A DNA stretch of 64,000 nt from JANLUX01 sp031366005 (GTDB taxonomy: Bacteria; Bacteroidota; Bacteroidia; AKYH767-A; OLB10). The stretch is taken from assembly GCA_031366005.1 (NCBI GenBank), contig JANLZB010000038.1:1-64000 (forward strand), given 5' to 3'. The position numbers were made by a program, and so were the translations under genes. The notes beneath the pieces are model-generated. The model saw only the letters and a program-made list of their open reading frames with translations, ran no database searches and was not told the origin of the DNA. Below, piece by piece: positions 1-10,300 of the stretch; position 1 is the stretch's first letter, and every line of letters starts with the position of its first letter.

Positions 1-100
1 GGTAGCCCTTTTCTATCTCATCAATAATCTGCAGTTTGAATGCTAAACTGTAATCCTTTTGAGTCCGTCTCGAATAATCTCTTTCTCTTTTGTTTTCCAT
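1..100 (-). CDS. IS3-family transposase OrfA, N-terminal fragment (cut by the window edge)
   Basis: Reading the minus strand from an ATG at position 100 gives 33 codons that run off the window. The peptide begins MENKRERDYSRRTQ and continues KDYSLAFKLQIIDEIEKGY. This is the usual opening of the small helix-turn-helix protein OrfA of IS3-type insertion sequences in Bacteroidota, which binds the element ends and is joined to the OrfB integrase by frameshifting. The rest of the element lies outside the window, so whether it is intact cannot be judged. The family call rests on recognising the N-terminal pattern only. Confidence 0.7.
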   Translation of the reverse strand, partial: MENKRERDYSRRTQKDYSLAFKLQIIDEIEKGY

Positions 101-130
101 ATAAGTCAACTTTTGTGTCAACTTATTTCA
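1..130 (-). mobile_element. Left end of an IS3-like insertion sequence (boundary approximate)
   Basis: The 25-35 bases just upstream of the transposase start hold two copies of AGTTGAC separated by ACAAA (about 103-124, read on the minus strand), as expected for a terminal inverted repeat. The other end is not in the window, so the exact boundary and any target duplication cannot be set. The element would stop just before the terminator of the neighbouring secreted-protein gene. Confidence 0.45.
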
Positions 131-150
131 GGATGAGGCAACCTAAAAAA

Positions 151-185
151 AGAAAAAGGAAGCAGTTATTTTGCTTCCTTTTTCT
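151..185 (-). terminator. Rho-independent terminator of the secreted-protein gene at 210-1880
   Basis: A perfect 14-bp stem (151-164 pairing with 172-185, loop of 7) is followed on the minus strand by a run of six T (145-150). It sits 24 bases past the stop codon of the minus-strand gene. Confidence 0.8.
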
Positions 186-209
186 TGTTCTATTAATAAC
201 CTGCTTTTA

Positions 210-1880
210 CTAATCCATTTTCATCTTGGCAAACCTGCCTTTGCCTTTATCTTCAGTATAAACTATTACATTATCGCTCTCCGCACTTATAAAAATTTCA
301 GCATCTTCAGGTGGATAAAAATTAGGATCTCTCTCCTGAATAGGAGCAAAACAGTATGTTTCATTTTTATATGCCACCTCATGTTTCACTTTTCCGTCAG
401 GAGTTATTTTAGAAAAAACCATATTACTACCATGAATGAAATATTGTGTTTTTAAATCTTTAGGTTCGTAATCAGATTGAGCAAGCCTTTCTACGTTTTT
501 AGGATGTTCATTATAAAACAGATATAGCCCTTTAGTAGTAAGTTCTGCAAAATATTGTTTGAAAACATGCCCCATCCCTCTTAAAGTAATACCGTTTCTT
601 AATGGCGAATTTACAATCCATTCAAATTCTCCTTTAGCATTTATTTTTGATACTATCACATCCTGATATTCATACTCATAAGTGCTGGATCCACCCATTC
701 CAATATTACCCCCGATACCCATTCCGCTGTTTGAACTTGTTACAGTAAGTCTATATTGTTCCCCAATCAAATAGAAATTATCACCCTCAGGAATTATGTA
801 ATCAACCTTGTAATAAAGACTACGGGCTTTTTTCTGACTTGACTCAAGTGCGGTTAGCAATTTACTATCAAAGGTTTTGATAGCTTTTCCCTCTATAGTT
901 CCCGATTTACTATTGATAAGATAATTAAATACTCCTACATCTACAAGATCGCGCCCCGTTCTTTCAATTACATCTTTAAAAAAACCTGCTATAACAATAT
1001 TGTTATCCTTATTAATTGCAAATTGTATATCATAAATAAGGAATTCGGGATTCATATTTAATTTAACGGTTTGAGGTGTATTACTTTCTGATTTAAGTAT
1101 TTCCACTGCTGCATTATATCGTGATTCCTTGCGATCTTCTTTTTTCAATTTATCATTATACGCATAGTAAATGTCATCATTATCATTTAAAAGATAACCA
1201 AGAAATCCAGTTGTTTCATCATTTTTACCCATAAACACACCTAAACCTAAGGATGACATCAGACGAGACCAGTCAAAGTCTTTTTTAAGCATTTTATTGA
1301 TGGTTTTTGTCCAAACTATTTTTTCAGCGGCTGCATCAAATAGTAGAAAATCTGATTTATATGCCTCGTCCTTGCTGGCTTTATAAACATTTTTGATTGC
1401 AAGTTTTGACATACTTTGATTTTCGGTAACGGCATAATCAACAAATTCATAGTGATCCGATTTAGTACTCACTAAAGAGGTTGCTTTAGAAGACACCTCA
1501 CCAGTGGCTGATACGGTTTTATAATTCAATGTAGCAAGATCCTTGTCTTTATCATAAGAACGATAAAATACAAACACTTTACCTCCTGCAAATTTTACAT
1601 CTACGACTTTGGTTCTTTCAGTAGGAATCTCCACTTCTTTTGAAAAGATCTGTTTCATTTTGCTCTCATCAAATTTTTCGATAAGATAACTGGTGCCTTT
1701 TCCTTTTGTACGAATACGGTAAGCATAAAAGAAACCGTTTTCGCCTTCAATCATCCGGTTCATTTTATTGTCTTCATCATTATTTAAAGGAGGGCCTTCG
1801 TTAACTTTTACCTGTGCAAAGGAGTTTGTCACTAATAAGATACTGGCAAGGATCAGGAAGTACTTTTTTGTTTTTAACAT
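210..1880 (-). CDS. Secreted protein of unknown function, 556 residues
   Basis: A type I signal peptide is clear: KTKKY followed by a hydrophobic stretch ending NSFAQ, with cleavage expected before VKVNEG. The mature part is rich in Lys, Asp and aromatic residues and has alternating polar/hydrophobic runs typical of beta structure, with a Gly/Ser-rich stretch near residue 390 (GMGIGGNIGMGGSS). Its segments read like successive beta-blades (for example residues describing FYRSYDKDKDLATLNY), so a beta-propeller is possible, but I do not recognise a named domain. There is no T9SS sorting domain at the C-terminus. A TAnnTTTG box lies about 50 bases upstream and a strong terminator follows, so the gene is probably transcribed alone. 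Confidence 0.8.
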   Translation of the reverse strand: MLKTKKYFLILASILLVTNSFAQVKVNEGPPLNNDEDNKMNRMIEGENGFFYAYRIRTKGKGTSYLIEKFDESKMKQIFSKEVEIPTERTKVVDVKFAGGKVFVFYRSYDKDKDLATLNYKTVSATGEVSSKATSLVSTKSDHYEFVDYAVTENQSMSKLAIKNVYKASKDEAYKSDFLLFDAAAEKIVWTKTINKMLKKDFDWSRLMSSLGLGVFMGKNDETTGFLGYLLNDNDDIYYAYNDKLKKEDRKESRYNAAVEILKSESNTPQTVKLNMNPEFLIYDIQFAINKDNNIVIAGFFKDVIERTGRDLVDVGVFNYLINSKSGTIEGKAIKTFDSKLLTALESSQKKARSLYYKVDYIIPEGDNFYLIGEQYRLTVTSSNSGMGIGGNIGMGGSSTYEYEYQDVIVSKINAKGEFEWIVNSPLRNGITLRGMGHVFKQYFAELTTKGLYLFYNEHPKNVERLAQSDYEPKDLKTQYFIHGSNMVFSKITPDGKVKHEVAYKNETYCFAPIQERDPNFYPPEDAEIFISAESDNVIVYTEDKGKGRFAKMKMD

Positions 1881-1929
1881 TTGTTTTAGATTTAATAGTA
1901 AGATAAGAGGGAAAGGAATTTTTCGCGGG

Positions 1930-1937
1930 CAAATATA
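1930..1937 (-). promoter_or_regulatory. Putative -7 box TATATTTG for the gene at 210-1880
   Basis: Matches the Bacteroidota -7 consensus TAnnTTTG on the minus strand, 49 bases upstream of the ATG. No good -33 TTG was seen. Confidence 0.5.
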
Positions 1938-1988
1938 TATTTATTCTTTTGGTTTGGATGATTTAAAATTTGGATGAACGCTCATCCA

Positions 1989-2834
1989 CTATTTCCCCTT
2001 ATCGTTGCTGGTATTCTCATCGAATTTTAATTCCAGTGATACCGGCTTTAATTTGTCAGGAGTTGATTCGTGAAATGCATCATTCCACTTAATAATCATC
2101 TCCACCTTTTGCATGTCATTGTCTTTTCCACCCGGCATGCGTTGCCATAAAAGCGTGAATGAATCTTCTTCACCTTTATTTATAAAAAGTAGCGGAGCAG
2201 CTTTTGATTTTGCATTTGCATATTCATTTCCGTCAGGCATCTTAACGGTTACTTTTGAAGGCATTATTATTCCAACATTTTTACCGAGGTATGTGCATTT
2301 GAACTTAACAGCTGTCTCATCCGTTTCCTTACTTACTTTACTCAATACACAATCAAAATCAGCGGCTTTAAAATCATTACGTGATGGAGGTAATTTAAAA
2401 TCAGCAGCTGCAATTGACTTTGTACCTGTGCTCACTTTATATAAACCGGAAGCTACAAAAGAATAATCTTTTACGGTGTTATAATTTCCCTTCGTGTTAA
2501 TCACTCTCGATCCTGACTCGTTGGGTTCAATAACAAGCGGTTTTTCCTGTGGATTTATTTCTTTACCATTAATTATAAACTTACTTTCTGAAGGTTTGTA
2601 AATAATATAATCATTTGTTTTGTTTGTTATCTTGAGCTTGAATTTTGTTTCTGCATCAGTTGACACTGCATTATCAATGGAAATTGTTACATCATTTGAT
2701 TCAGCTTTTGTATCGAGATAATAAATTTTCTCGTACTTGATTTCTTTTTGAGCAAATGTTAAACTAACTGTGCTTAGCATTAAAACTATTAATATGCTTA
2801 ATGCAATTTTACTTTTTGTTAATTGTGTTTTCAT
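1989..2834 (-). CDS. Secreted protein of unknown function, 281 residues
   Basis: The N-terminus is a signal peptide (KSKIALSILIVLMLSTVSLTFAQ) with likely cleavage after FAQ. The mature protein has about 255 residues, is rich in Lys, Thr, Asp and Val, and shows repeated beta-strand patterns such as DVTISIDNAVSTD and TKFKLKITNKTNDYIIYK, like immunoglobulin-type domains. No catalytic motif, lipobox or T9SS signal is seen. It shares strand with the secreted gene at 210-1880 but is 108 bases upstream of it and has its own start region; whether they are co-transcribed is unclear. Function is not known. Confidence 0.75.
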   Translation of the reverse strand: MKTQLTKSKIALSILIVLMLSTVSLTFAQKEIKYEKIYYLDTKAESNDVTISIDNAVSTDAETKFKLKITNKTNDYIIYKPSESKFIINGKEINPQEKPLVIEPNESGSRVINTKGNYNTVKDYSFVASGLYKVSTGTKSIAAADFKLPPSRNDFKAADFDCVLSKVSKETDETAVKFKCTYLGKNVGIIMPSKVTVKMPDGNEYANAKSKAAPLLFINKGEEDSFTLLWQRMPGGKDNDMQKVEMIIKWNDAFHESTPDKLKPVSLELKFDENTSNDKGK

Positions 2835-2896
2835 AAAGTTTTATTCTGTTTTTAAAAGTTCTTGTATAAATTTTTAATATGGTTTGAGAATGGAAA

Positions 2897-3712
2897 TTAA
2901 TTTTTTAAAATAATACCTGCTAAAATAACAAACAAACTTTGCAGCGTCATGCAACCATCCACCGCGTATCTGTAATAAATTACTGAACCGTTGATTTTTG
3001 CTTTGCTTATTATAATTGCAGTAATCACAGCAGATAATAACAATGCAAACTTTACATAATCATTTGAATTATAAAAAAGAATGCTGAATGTAAAAAGCAC
3101 TAAGCATAATATCGAAATAATTCTTGTGTATTTCTCTCCTGCTAATGAAGCAATAGTTACAATTCCATGATTGCGATCAGCATCCACATCACGTAAGTTA
3201 TAAACGATGCAAATGGAAAGCATAAATAAAAACCGTTGAAGAAAAAGTGGAAAGTGCAGTCTGCTGTTCCACACTAAAGCGAGTGGAAAAATCACTGTTA
3301 CTGCTGACCACGCGAATGCAAGTACAATTCCTTTCATCACCGGAAAAGCCCGCAATCCTTTCCATGAACCAATGGAAATAAAATAACCGAGACACGAAAA
3401 TAAAATCAGCAACAGCAAAATAATTTCTGTAAGTGATAATGTTTTAACAGCAATTATAAATAGGAGCAGTAATTGAATTGCCATTACTACAATCCATTTT
3501 TTGTTTTTATGAATTCTTGTTGCTATAAATGGAAACCTGATTCCTGATGCTGCTAACTGGTAAACAATAATTGTGGAAAGAAAAATTATGAAATATTTTA
3601 AAGGATCAAATGTTTCAATACCAATCATAACTAATGTTTGCTTCATCATCAGCAGTGTTGTTACAGCCAGAAAAAGATGATGAATAATAATTGCACGATA
3701 ACCTTGCTTCAT
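2897..3712 (-). CDS. UbiA-like multi-pass membrane protein, possibly degenerate prenyltransferase
   Basis: The 271 residues form about eight hydrophobic segments. A motif near residue 175, YNLRDVDADRNHGIVTIAS, matches the second Asp-rich motif of the UbiA superfamily (DxxxD followed by G-x-x-T), which in active enzymes binds magnesium and prenyl diphosphate. The first motif, NDxxDxxxD, should lie near residues 55-80, but there the sequence reads YQLAASGIRFPFIATRI and has no acidic cluster. The call is therefore membership of the fold, not activity. It lies 21 bases downstream of the membrane-protein gene at 3734-4342 on the same strand, so the two are probably one transcript. Confidence 0.6.
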   Translation of the reverse strand: MKQGYRAIIIHHLFLAVTTLLMMKQTLVMIGIETFDPLKYFIIFLSTIIVYQLAASGIRFPFIATRIHKNKKWIVVMAIQLLLLFIIAVKTLSLTEIILLLLILFSCLGYFISIGSWKGLRAFPVMKGIVLAFAWSAVTVIFPLALVWNSRLHFPLFLQRFLFMLSICIVYNLRDVDADRNHGIVTIASLAGEKYTRIISILCLVLFTFSILFYNSNDYVKFALLLSAVITAIIISKAKINGSVIYYRYAVDGCMTLQSLFVILAGIILKN

Positions 3713-3733
3713 GCATGAAGGTCAAAAGAAAAA

Positions 3734-4342
3734 CTAAGGATTGGTAACACTGTAAATAATTAATCCGGCAAGCCCTACACCTAAGCCAATGTAACCCCAC
3801 TTAAGGCTCTGTTGAATTTTTATATTCCGGGCTTTTTTGTCATAACCATAACGATATGCTTCAGTGGTAGAATAAGGCACATCATATCCATCAGGAATCT
3901 GCATTTTCTTTGGATTGAAACGACCGACCACAACACTATAAAGCATAGGAACAGGTAAGGAATAAAAAGACAGGACACTCGTGCCAACACCAAAAACTCC
4001 CGCTGCCCATTTATTTATTGGCTTATGATAAAATTGTTTTGCTGCCTGCTCACCGCGGATATAATTCCTTGCTTCTTCTATCGTAAAATTCAAAGAGTCT
4101 GGTGTATAAATAATCTCTTCGGTACCATCTTCTTTTTTCACTGCAAACACATCCAGCTTTTCAAGAATCCGTGTTCTGTTATGCGTGTCATTTGTTTTTT
4201 TATAAGTTATATATGGATCATCAATTACATAACTTTTAATATCAATTTCATTTCCATTAAGCAACAATATTTTTTGTTGTGCATTTGTTTTTATGGATGC
4301 TAAAAAGAAAATAATCAGGAAGAGAAGTTTAACATTTTGCAT
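3734..4342 (-). CDS. Exported membrane protein of unknown function, 202 residues
   Basis: A signal peptide (KLLFLIIFFLASIKTNAQQ) precedes a region that contains a short beta-rich domain (residues about 22-90, with NGNEIDIKSYVIDDPYITYK), as in small proteins that Bacteroidota place at the cell surface or in the periplasm. Two more hydrophobic segments follow, at about 113-138 (WAAGVFGVGTSVLSFYSLPV) and 182-200 at the C-terminus, so the protein is probably anchored in the inner membrane. No family is recognised. A TAnnTTTG box lies 19 bases upstream of the ATG, back to back with the gcvP promoter. Confidence 0.7.
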   Translation of the reverse strand: MQNVKLLFLIIFFLASIKTNAQQKILLLNGNEIDIKSYVIDDPYITYKKTNDTHNRTRILEKLDVFAVKKEDGTEEIIYTPDSLNFTIEEARNYIRGEQAAKQFYHKPINKWAAGVFGVGTSVLSFYSLPVPMLYSVVVGRFNPKKMQIPDGYDVPYSTTEAYRYGYDKKARNIKIQQSLKWGYIGLGVGLAGLIIYSVTNP

Positions 4343-4361
4343 AATGGAAATGATTACTGTT

Positions 4362-4369
4362 CAAAACTA
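4362..4369 (-). promoter_or_regulatory. Putative -7 box TAGTTTTG for the gene at 3734-4342
   Basis: Fits TAnnTTTG on the minus strand, 19 bases upstream of the ATG. Together with the box at 4420-4427 it forms a divergent promoter pair. Confidence 0.55.
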
Positions 4370-4419
4370 AACAATTTCGATGCTGCACTCCAAAATCAAT
4401 GCCGCTGATCTCATTTTCC

Positions 4420-4427
4420 TACCTTTG
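4420..4427 (+). promoter_or_regulatory. Putative -7 box TACCTTTG of gcvP
   Basis: Fits TAnnTTTG and lies 18 bases upstream of the ATG at 4446. It argues against the in-frame upstream ATG at 4380, which would lie before the promoter. The expected -33 TTG is not evident. Confidence 0.6.
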
Positions 4428-4445
4428 CACTTCAAATTTATTATC

Positions 4446-7328
4446 ATGAGTTATTATCGTTTTGTTGACCGTCATATCGGACCCGATGCGCGCGAAACTG
4501 CTGAAATGCTGAAGACTATCGGAGTTGATTCTGTTGATCAGCTGATCAATGAAATTATTCCTGCTGATATCCGGTTAAAAGAAGAATTAAATCTTCCTGA
4601 AGCTCAGGAAGAGCATGTTTTTCTAACTGATTTAAGAAGAAAAGCTGCAAAAAATAAAATCTATCGTTCCTATATCGGTCTTGGATATTATAATACAATA
4701 GTTCCCGGAGTTATTCAGCGTAACGTGTTGGAAAATCCGGGTTGGTACACTGCATATACTCCTTACCAGGCAGAAATTGCACAAGGAAGAATGGAGGCAC
4801 TTTTGAATTTTCAAACAATGGTGACTGACCTTACCGGTATGCAGCTTGCCAATGCATCGTTATTAGATGAAGCAACTGCTGCTGCTGAAGCAATGACGAT
4901 GTTGTTTCATACAAGAAGTAAAGAATCAATAAAAAACGGAAGCAGTAAATTTTTTGTAGGGAATGGTTGCTTTCCGCAAACGCTGGATGTTTTAAAAACA
5001 CGTGCAAATCCATTGGGTATTGAACTGGTGGAGGGGGATGCAAAAAACTTTGACTTTGATAAAAGTTTTTTTGCTGTGATACTTCAATATCCTGATGCTG
5101 ATGGAGCGGTGATTGATCATTCAGCATTTGCATCCCGTTGTAAAGAAAATAATATTCGCATTGTGGTGGCTGCTGATATTTTATCATTGGTACTGCTTAC
5201 TCCTCCCGGTGAATGGGGTGCCGATGTAGTGGTTGGATGCACGCAACGTTTCGGTGTTCCCATGGGTTATGGCGGACCACATGCTGCTTATTTTGCAACG
5301 CATGAAGAATACAAGCGTGATATCCCAGGACGTATTATCGGAGTATCTGTTGACATGATGGGCAAGACCGCTTTGCGTATGGCATTGCAAACACGCGAAC
5401 AACATATCAAGCGTGATAAAGCAACTTCCAATATTTGTACTGCACAGGTTTTGCTTGCAGTGATGGCGAGTATGTATGGCGTTTATCACGGACCGAAAGG
5501 ATTGAAATCAATTGCTGCTGATGTGCATTTACGTGCGGTTACATTGGCAGAAGGATTGCGAAAGCTGAATTATAAAATTATTCACGATCAGTTTTTTGAT
5601 ACGGTAAAAGTTTTTGCCGGTGATAAATTAAATGCTGTTCGTGCTGCTGCCGATAATGCGTTGATTAATTTTCGTTATACTAATGATCAGCATATCATTA
5701 TTGCATTTGATGAAACCACTGAACATACAGATGTAACGGAAGTGATTTCCATTTTTGCCGAAGCTGCAGGTGTAAATTATAAACGCAATGGAATTGATGC
5801 GACAATTCAACCAATCATTAAAGATGATTTGAAACTTGCACGTAAATCAGAATTTTTAACACACCCGGTTTTTCACGCGCATCACAGCGAAACAAATATG
5901 CTTCGCTACATTAAAAAATTAGAGAATAAAGATCTTGCATTGAATCACAGCATGATTGCATTGGGTTCATGTACCATGAAATTAAATGCAACAAGTGAGA
6001 TGATGCCATTGAGCTGGCCATTGTGGAACAGTATTCATCCATTTGCTCCTGTTGCACAGGCACAGGGTTATGCACAGGTTATTAAAGAGCTGGAAGAATA
6101 TTTATGCACCATTACAGGATTTGATGCAGTATCACTTCAGCCAAACTCAGGAGCGCAAGGTGAGTATGCAGGATTGATGGCAATACATGGATACTTTAAA
6201 GCAATAGGGGAAACACAACGTGATATTGTTTTAATTCCTCAATCAGCACATGGTACAAATCCTGCAAGTGCTGTGATGGCAGGATGGAAAGTGGTAGTGG
6301 TGAAATGTGATGAATTAGGAAATGTTGACATCAATGATTTAAATGCAAAAGCAACATTACATAAGGAAAAGCTTGCTGCAATTATGATTACCTATCCGAG
6401 TACACATGGAGTATATGAGGAAGGCATTCGTGAAATAACAAAAATTGTTCACGACAATGGCGGACAGGTTTACATGGATGGCGCAAATATGAATGCACAG
6501 GTTGGTTTAACAAGCCCCGGAATGATTGGTGCAGATGTGTGCCATTTGAATTTACATAAAACATTTTCCATTCCGCATGGAGGTGGCGGACCAGGCATGG
6601 GACCCATCGGTGTGAAAATACATCTTACTCCTTATCTGAGTAATCACCCAATTATTTCAACCGGTAAAGAAAGAACAGGAACTGCGGTAAGTGCAGCACC
6701 GTGGGGAAGCGCTTTAATATTAATTATCAGTTATGCTTATATAAGATTACTTGGCCGTGAGGGAGTTAAAAAATCAACCGAGTATGCAATTCTTAATGCT
6801 AATTACATCAAAAGAAAATTAGAACAACATTATCCTATATTATACAAAGGAACTAAAGGACATGTGGCACACGAGATGATTTTAGATTGCAGAAACTTTA
6901 AACAAACTGCCGGCATTGAAGTGACAGACATTGCAAAGCGATTAATGGATTACGGATTTCATGCACCCACCGTTGCATTTCCCGTTGCAGGAACTTTAAT
7001 GGTAGAACCGACCGAGAGCGAATCAAAAAATGAGATGGATCGTTTTTGTGATGCAATGATTTCAATACGTGAAGAAATTCGTGCAATAGAAGAAGGTCGC
7101 GCTGATCGTATCAATAATGTTTTGATTAATTCGCCACATACTGCCACGGAAGTTACGGCTGACGAATGGCAACATCCTTATTCGCGTCAGCAGGCTGCTT
7201 ATCCTGCACCATGGATTGCAGAGAATAAATTCTGGCCCTCAGTTAAGCGTGTTGACAATGCTTATGGCGACAGGAACCTGATTTGTACTTGCCCTGATGT
7301 GAGCAGCTATGAGGAAGCAGTTGTGTAA
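4446..7328 (+). CDS. gcvP: Glycine dehydrogenase (decarboxylating), P-protein of the glycine cleavage system
   Basis: The P-protein is a pyridoxal-phosphate enzyme that decarboxylates glycine and passes the aminomethyl group to the lipoyl H-protein. The 960 residues match the usual length of the one-chain form, with both homologous halves present. The N-terminal signature FVDRHIGPDARETAEML and the PLP-lysine region HLNLHKTFSIPHGGGGPGMG are intact; the lysine is K705, close to the E. coli position. The start was set at 4446 because the family begins at this point and because a promoter box lies between it and the earlier in-frame ATG at 4380. No gcvT or gcvH is adjacent, which is common in this phylum. 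The stop lies 6 bases from the convergent stop of the next gene. Confidence 0.97.
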   Translation: MSYYRFVDRHIGPDARETAEMLKTIGVDSVDQLINEIIPADIRLKEELNLPEAQEEHVFLTDLRRKAAKNKIYRSYIGLGYYNTIVPGVIQRNVLENPGWYTAYTPYQAEIAQGRMEALLNFQTMVTDLTGMQLANASLLDEATAAAEAMTMLFHTRSKESIKNGSSKFFVGNGCFPQTLDVLKTRANPLGIELVEGDAKNFDFDKSFFAVILQYPDADGAVIDHSAFASRCKENNIRIVVAADILSLVLLTPPGEWGADVVVGCTQRFGVPMGYGGPHAAYFATHEEYKRDIPGRIIGVSVDMMGKTALRMALQTREQHIKRDKATSNICTAQVLLAVMASMYGVYHGPKGLKSIAADVHLRAVTLAEGLRKLNYKIIHDQFFDTVKVFAGDKLNAVRAAADNALINFRYTNDQHIIIAFDETTEHTDVTEVISIFAEAAGVNYKRNGIDATIQPIIKDDLKLARKSEFLTHPVFHAHHSETNMLRYIKKLENKDLALNHSMIALGSCTMKLNATSEMMPLSWPLWNSIHPFAPVAQAQGYAQVIKELEEYLCTITGFDAVSLQPNSGAQGEYAGLMAIHGYFKAIGETQRDIVLIPQSAHGTNPASAVMAGWKVVVVKCDELGNVDINDLNAKATLHKEKLAAIMITYPSTHGVYEEGIREITKIVHDNGGQVYMDGANMNAQVGLTSPGMIGADVCHLNLHKTFSIPHGGGGPGMGPIGVKIHLTPYLSNHPIISTGKERTGTAVSAAPWGSALILIISYAYIRLLGREGVKKSTEYAILNANYIKRKLEQHYPILYKGTKGHVAHEMILDCRNFKQTAGIEVTDIAKRLMDYGFHAPTVAFPVAGTLMVEPTESESKNEMDRFCDAMISIREEIRAIEEGRADRINNVLINSPHTATEVTADEWQHPYSRQQAAYPAPWIAENKFWPSVKRVDNAYGDRNLICTCPDVSSYEEAVV

Positions 7329-7334
7329 TAAGAT

Positions 7335-10300
7335 TTACTGCTTCACAACCTTATAAGTCGTTCTTCTGCCATCATAATAAAGCGTGACAATATAAATTCC
7401 TTTCGGCAAATTTTTCTGATCAATAAATTCATAACTATTAAAACCCTGCTCCATTTGAATTTTATCTTTTGCTACTAATTGTCCGGAAGTGTTAGTTAGC
7501 ATAAAGTCAACTAAGCCCTTTTCTTTTCCAGTGAAATTGATTCGGAAACTCTCATGGAAAACAGTGGGTGTGATGTATTTAATTTCAAGGGAAGAACTTT
7601 GGCCCTGATTGTTTACAGTTATCACATTACTATAGGTAAACTCTCCATTATAATCCGTTTGTTTTAAACGGTAATAGGAAACTCCCTTTAAAGGATTTTT
7701 ATCAATTGAAGCATAAGTTAAGGTTGTATGGCTGTTACCGGCTCCTGTTTGCGTAACCACTTTTTCAAAAAATTTCCCATCTGCGGATCGTTCAACACTA
7801 AAATAATCATTGTTGGTTTCTGATTCTGTCACCCACTTTAAATCAACCTGGTTATTGCTGTTAAGCTTTGCATTAAACGAAACCAGCTTTATGGGAAGCA
7901 CAGTAACCGGTAGTGAGAAGAATGATTTAAAATAGAGGGATGCCTGCCTTACCTGTGCTCCACCATTATTGATAACTCCAGTACGGTACTTGAAGCTGCT
8001 TACATTTTTATAATTCACTTTAAACATTGCCTGTACATTATTTGTATCAATGTTTGGAAAACTGGTTGAGGTTCCCGCGGTGGCAGTTCTGTCACCTGCA
8101 TTATTGGTAATTTGTAAAAGTGTGGATGACGAATAGGAAATGCTGTTGGGTTGATACGCAGTTACAAATTCTTTAAGTGAAGAGCCATCTCCGTCCACAT
8201 CAATAGCAGCAAAAATTACATTAGGTAGAACGGTATCTGTTGCTGTTCCTCCTACTTTGAAAGTAGTTTTCCATCCTACAGAAGAAGTAGTGTTGGCTGA
8301 GGCATTTACAAAGGGTTGCCAGGCATCTTCATATCCATTGCTCCCATTCCAGTTATCAACATCAGAAACTGTTGCACCGCCAACAAAATCTGTTATTTGT
8401 ATCCATGCATCCAACCCCATCGCAATATCCGAAACAAGATATACTGCTCCTGGTGTGTTATTGGTTCCGCTGATTAAAGTGTAGTTATCAAAACTGAAAA
8501 TGGGTGGGCATAATCCAAAACCAATACCGTAATCTCCGAAAAATGTCATGGCTGTTTTGCGGGCAGTCATCGTATTTGAAGCATATTTGTATGCACGGTC
8601 ATTGCCGTTTGTTACCCAGGATGAGTTAATATTTGTTCGCGCAAGTAAAGGGTAGTAATACTTTCCAGCAATTGTATTGGTATAACCCGTTTCACTTGCG
8701 TTCACTTCATAAGTTCCACTGGTTATTGCACTGTTGGGTATAAGCGTCCAGTAACCAGAATTAAGCATTGAATCAATGGACGATCCTCCCACCGATACAC
8801 CACTTAACGGAAAGGATGGGTTAATAGGATTACTATTAGTAAAACTACCAAGCAAAGAAGTAAATCCTGTTGTGCTTATCAGTTTCACTGTCAATAATTC
8901 ATAATTTGAAATTGATCCTACCGGATAAGTATAAGTTCCTGAGCCGTTAACAGTAAGGCGAAGATTACCAATGATGTAATTAGAAGAAGAATACCCGGCA
9001 ATGGGTGACGCTACTAAGTTTGTTATTTGTAATTCATTTGAACCCGTAATAATTTTACCTGAAGTCAAGGTTAGTATATTGCTTACAGCAATGGTTGAAC
9101 TAATGGTAAGCCCGTTGCTGTTATTTAATGTAAGATTACTAATGGTTGCCGGTAACCCATTCCCCGTGTTTTGAGCGGATAATCCATTATAAGTATAAGT
9201 TGCAGCCGCGTTAAAATTGCGTGTGCCTGATACCTGAATATTACCTAACGAGCCTGAATTGGTAATACCATCTACTGAACCCATTTGCAATTCCGCTCCT
9301 GATGCAAGCGTAAAATTTCTTCCTTTTAAAATATTATTACCCATCACTAATATAGAACCACTGTTCACATTAAAATCAACATTACCCGATACGGTGTTTG
9401 ATGAAGCAGAAAAAATCTGCGAGCCGGTATTCACAAATTTTATTTGAGCATTGGTACTGCCGTTACCGCCAACGGTTAATGTTCCTCCGGTATGAGACCA
9501 ATTTCCCGAAACATTCAAAGTGCCAACTCCACTACTTCCGGTAACAACTGTAAACGTGCCACCTGATTGATTATAACTTCCCGCTATGTTAAAAGTGGAC
9601 GATGCGCTGCTATTCGATGCAAGGGTACAAATGCCTCCTGTTTGAATATAATCACGGGCGATTGCTAATGTAGAGCCACCTGAAGCCATGATAATTGACT
9701 TTATTCCTGTGTTTGCAACTGTGAAATTTCCGGTAATACTTGTTAAGCCTCCTGCAAGATCAATGTCTTGTGATTGTAAGGCACAGTTCCATGTAAAATT
9801 GCCAAACGATTGTGACAAACCCCATGGTTTAGCAGCGTTTGTTGTGTATCCAATTATTTCACAAGTTGATAAAGTGTTCCATGAAGCAGTTGGTATTGTT
9901 CCGGCTGCTGTTGTATAGTTGTGCTGGTATTTACCTCCGCTTTGATAGGCAATGGCAGCAGCACCGCTGATAGTAACTGTTCCTGCATTTTTAAACACAC
10001 CACTCACATCCAAATCTGTTCCTGTTCCATTAGCCAGGGTAAGAGTAACACCAGTGTTTAATACCATCTGTCCTCCTGAACTGATCACTACCTGATCAAC
10101 TGTAGCATTAGCAGTAACAGTAACCGTATGTCCGTTTTGAATGGTAATGACTCCATCTGCACTGTTAGGAGTGGCTATAGCTGCCACCCACGAACTTCCA
10201 TTGTATCGCTGCCATGTAGTTATTAAATTCCAGTTGCCAGACATACTGGTTCTATAATCTCCTGTTACTGCTCCATAAGCATCCTGTTTTGAAAAATTCA

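Noticed and set aside
4380..4445. Longer gcvP starting at 4380
   Set aside because: The added 22 residues are not part of the family, and a TAnnTTTG promoter box (4420-4427) lies within them.
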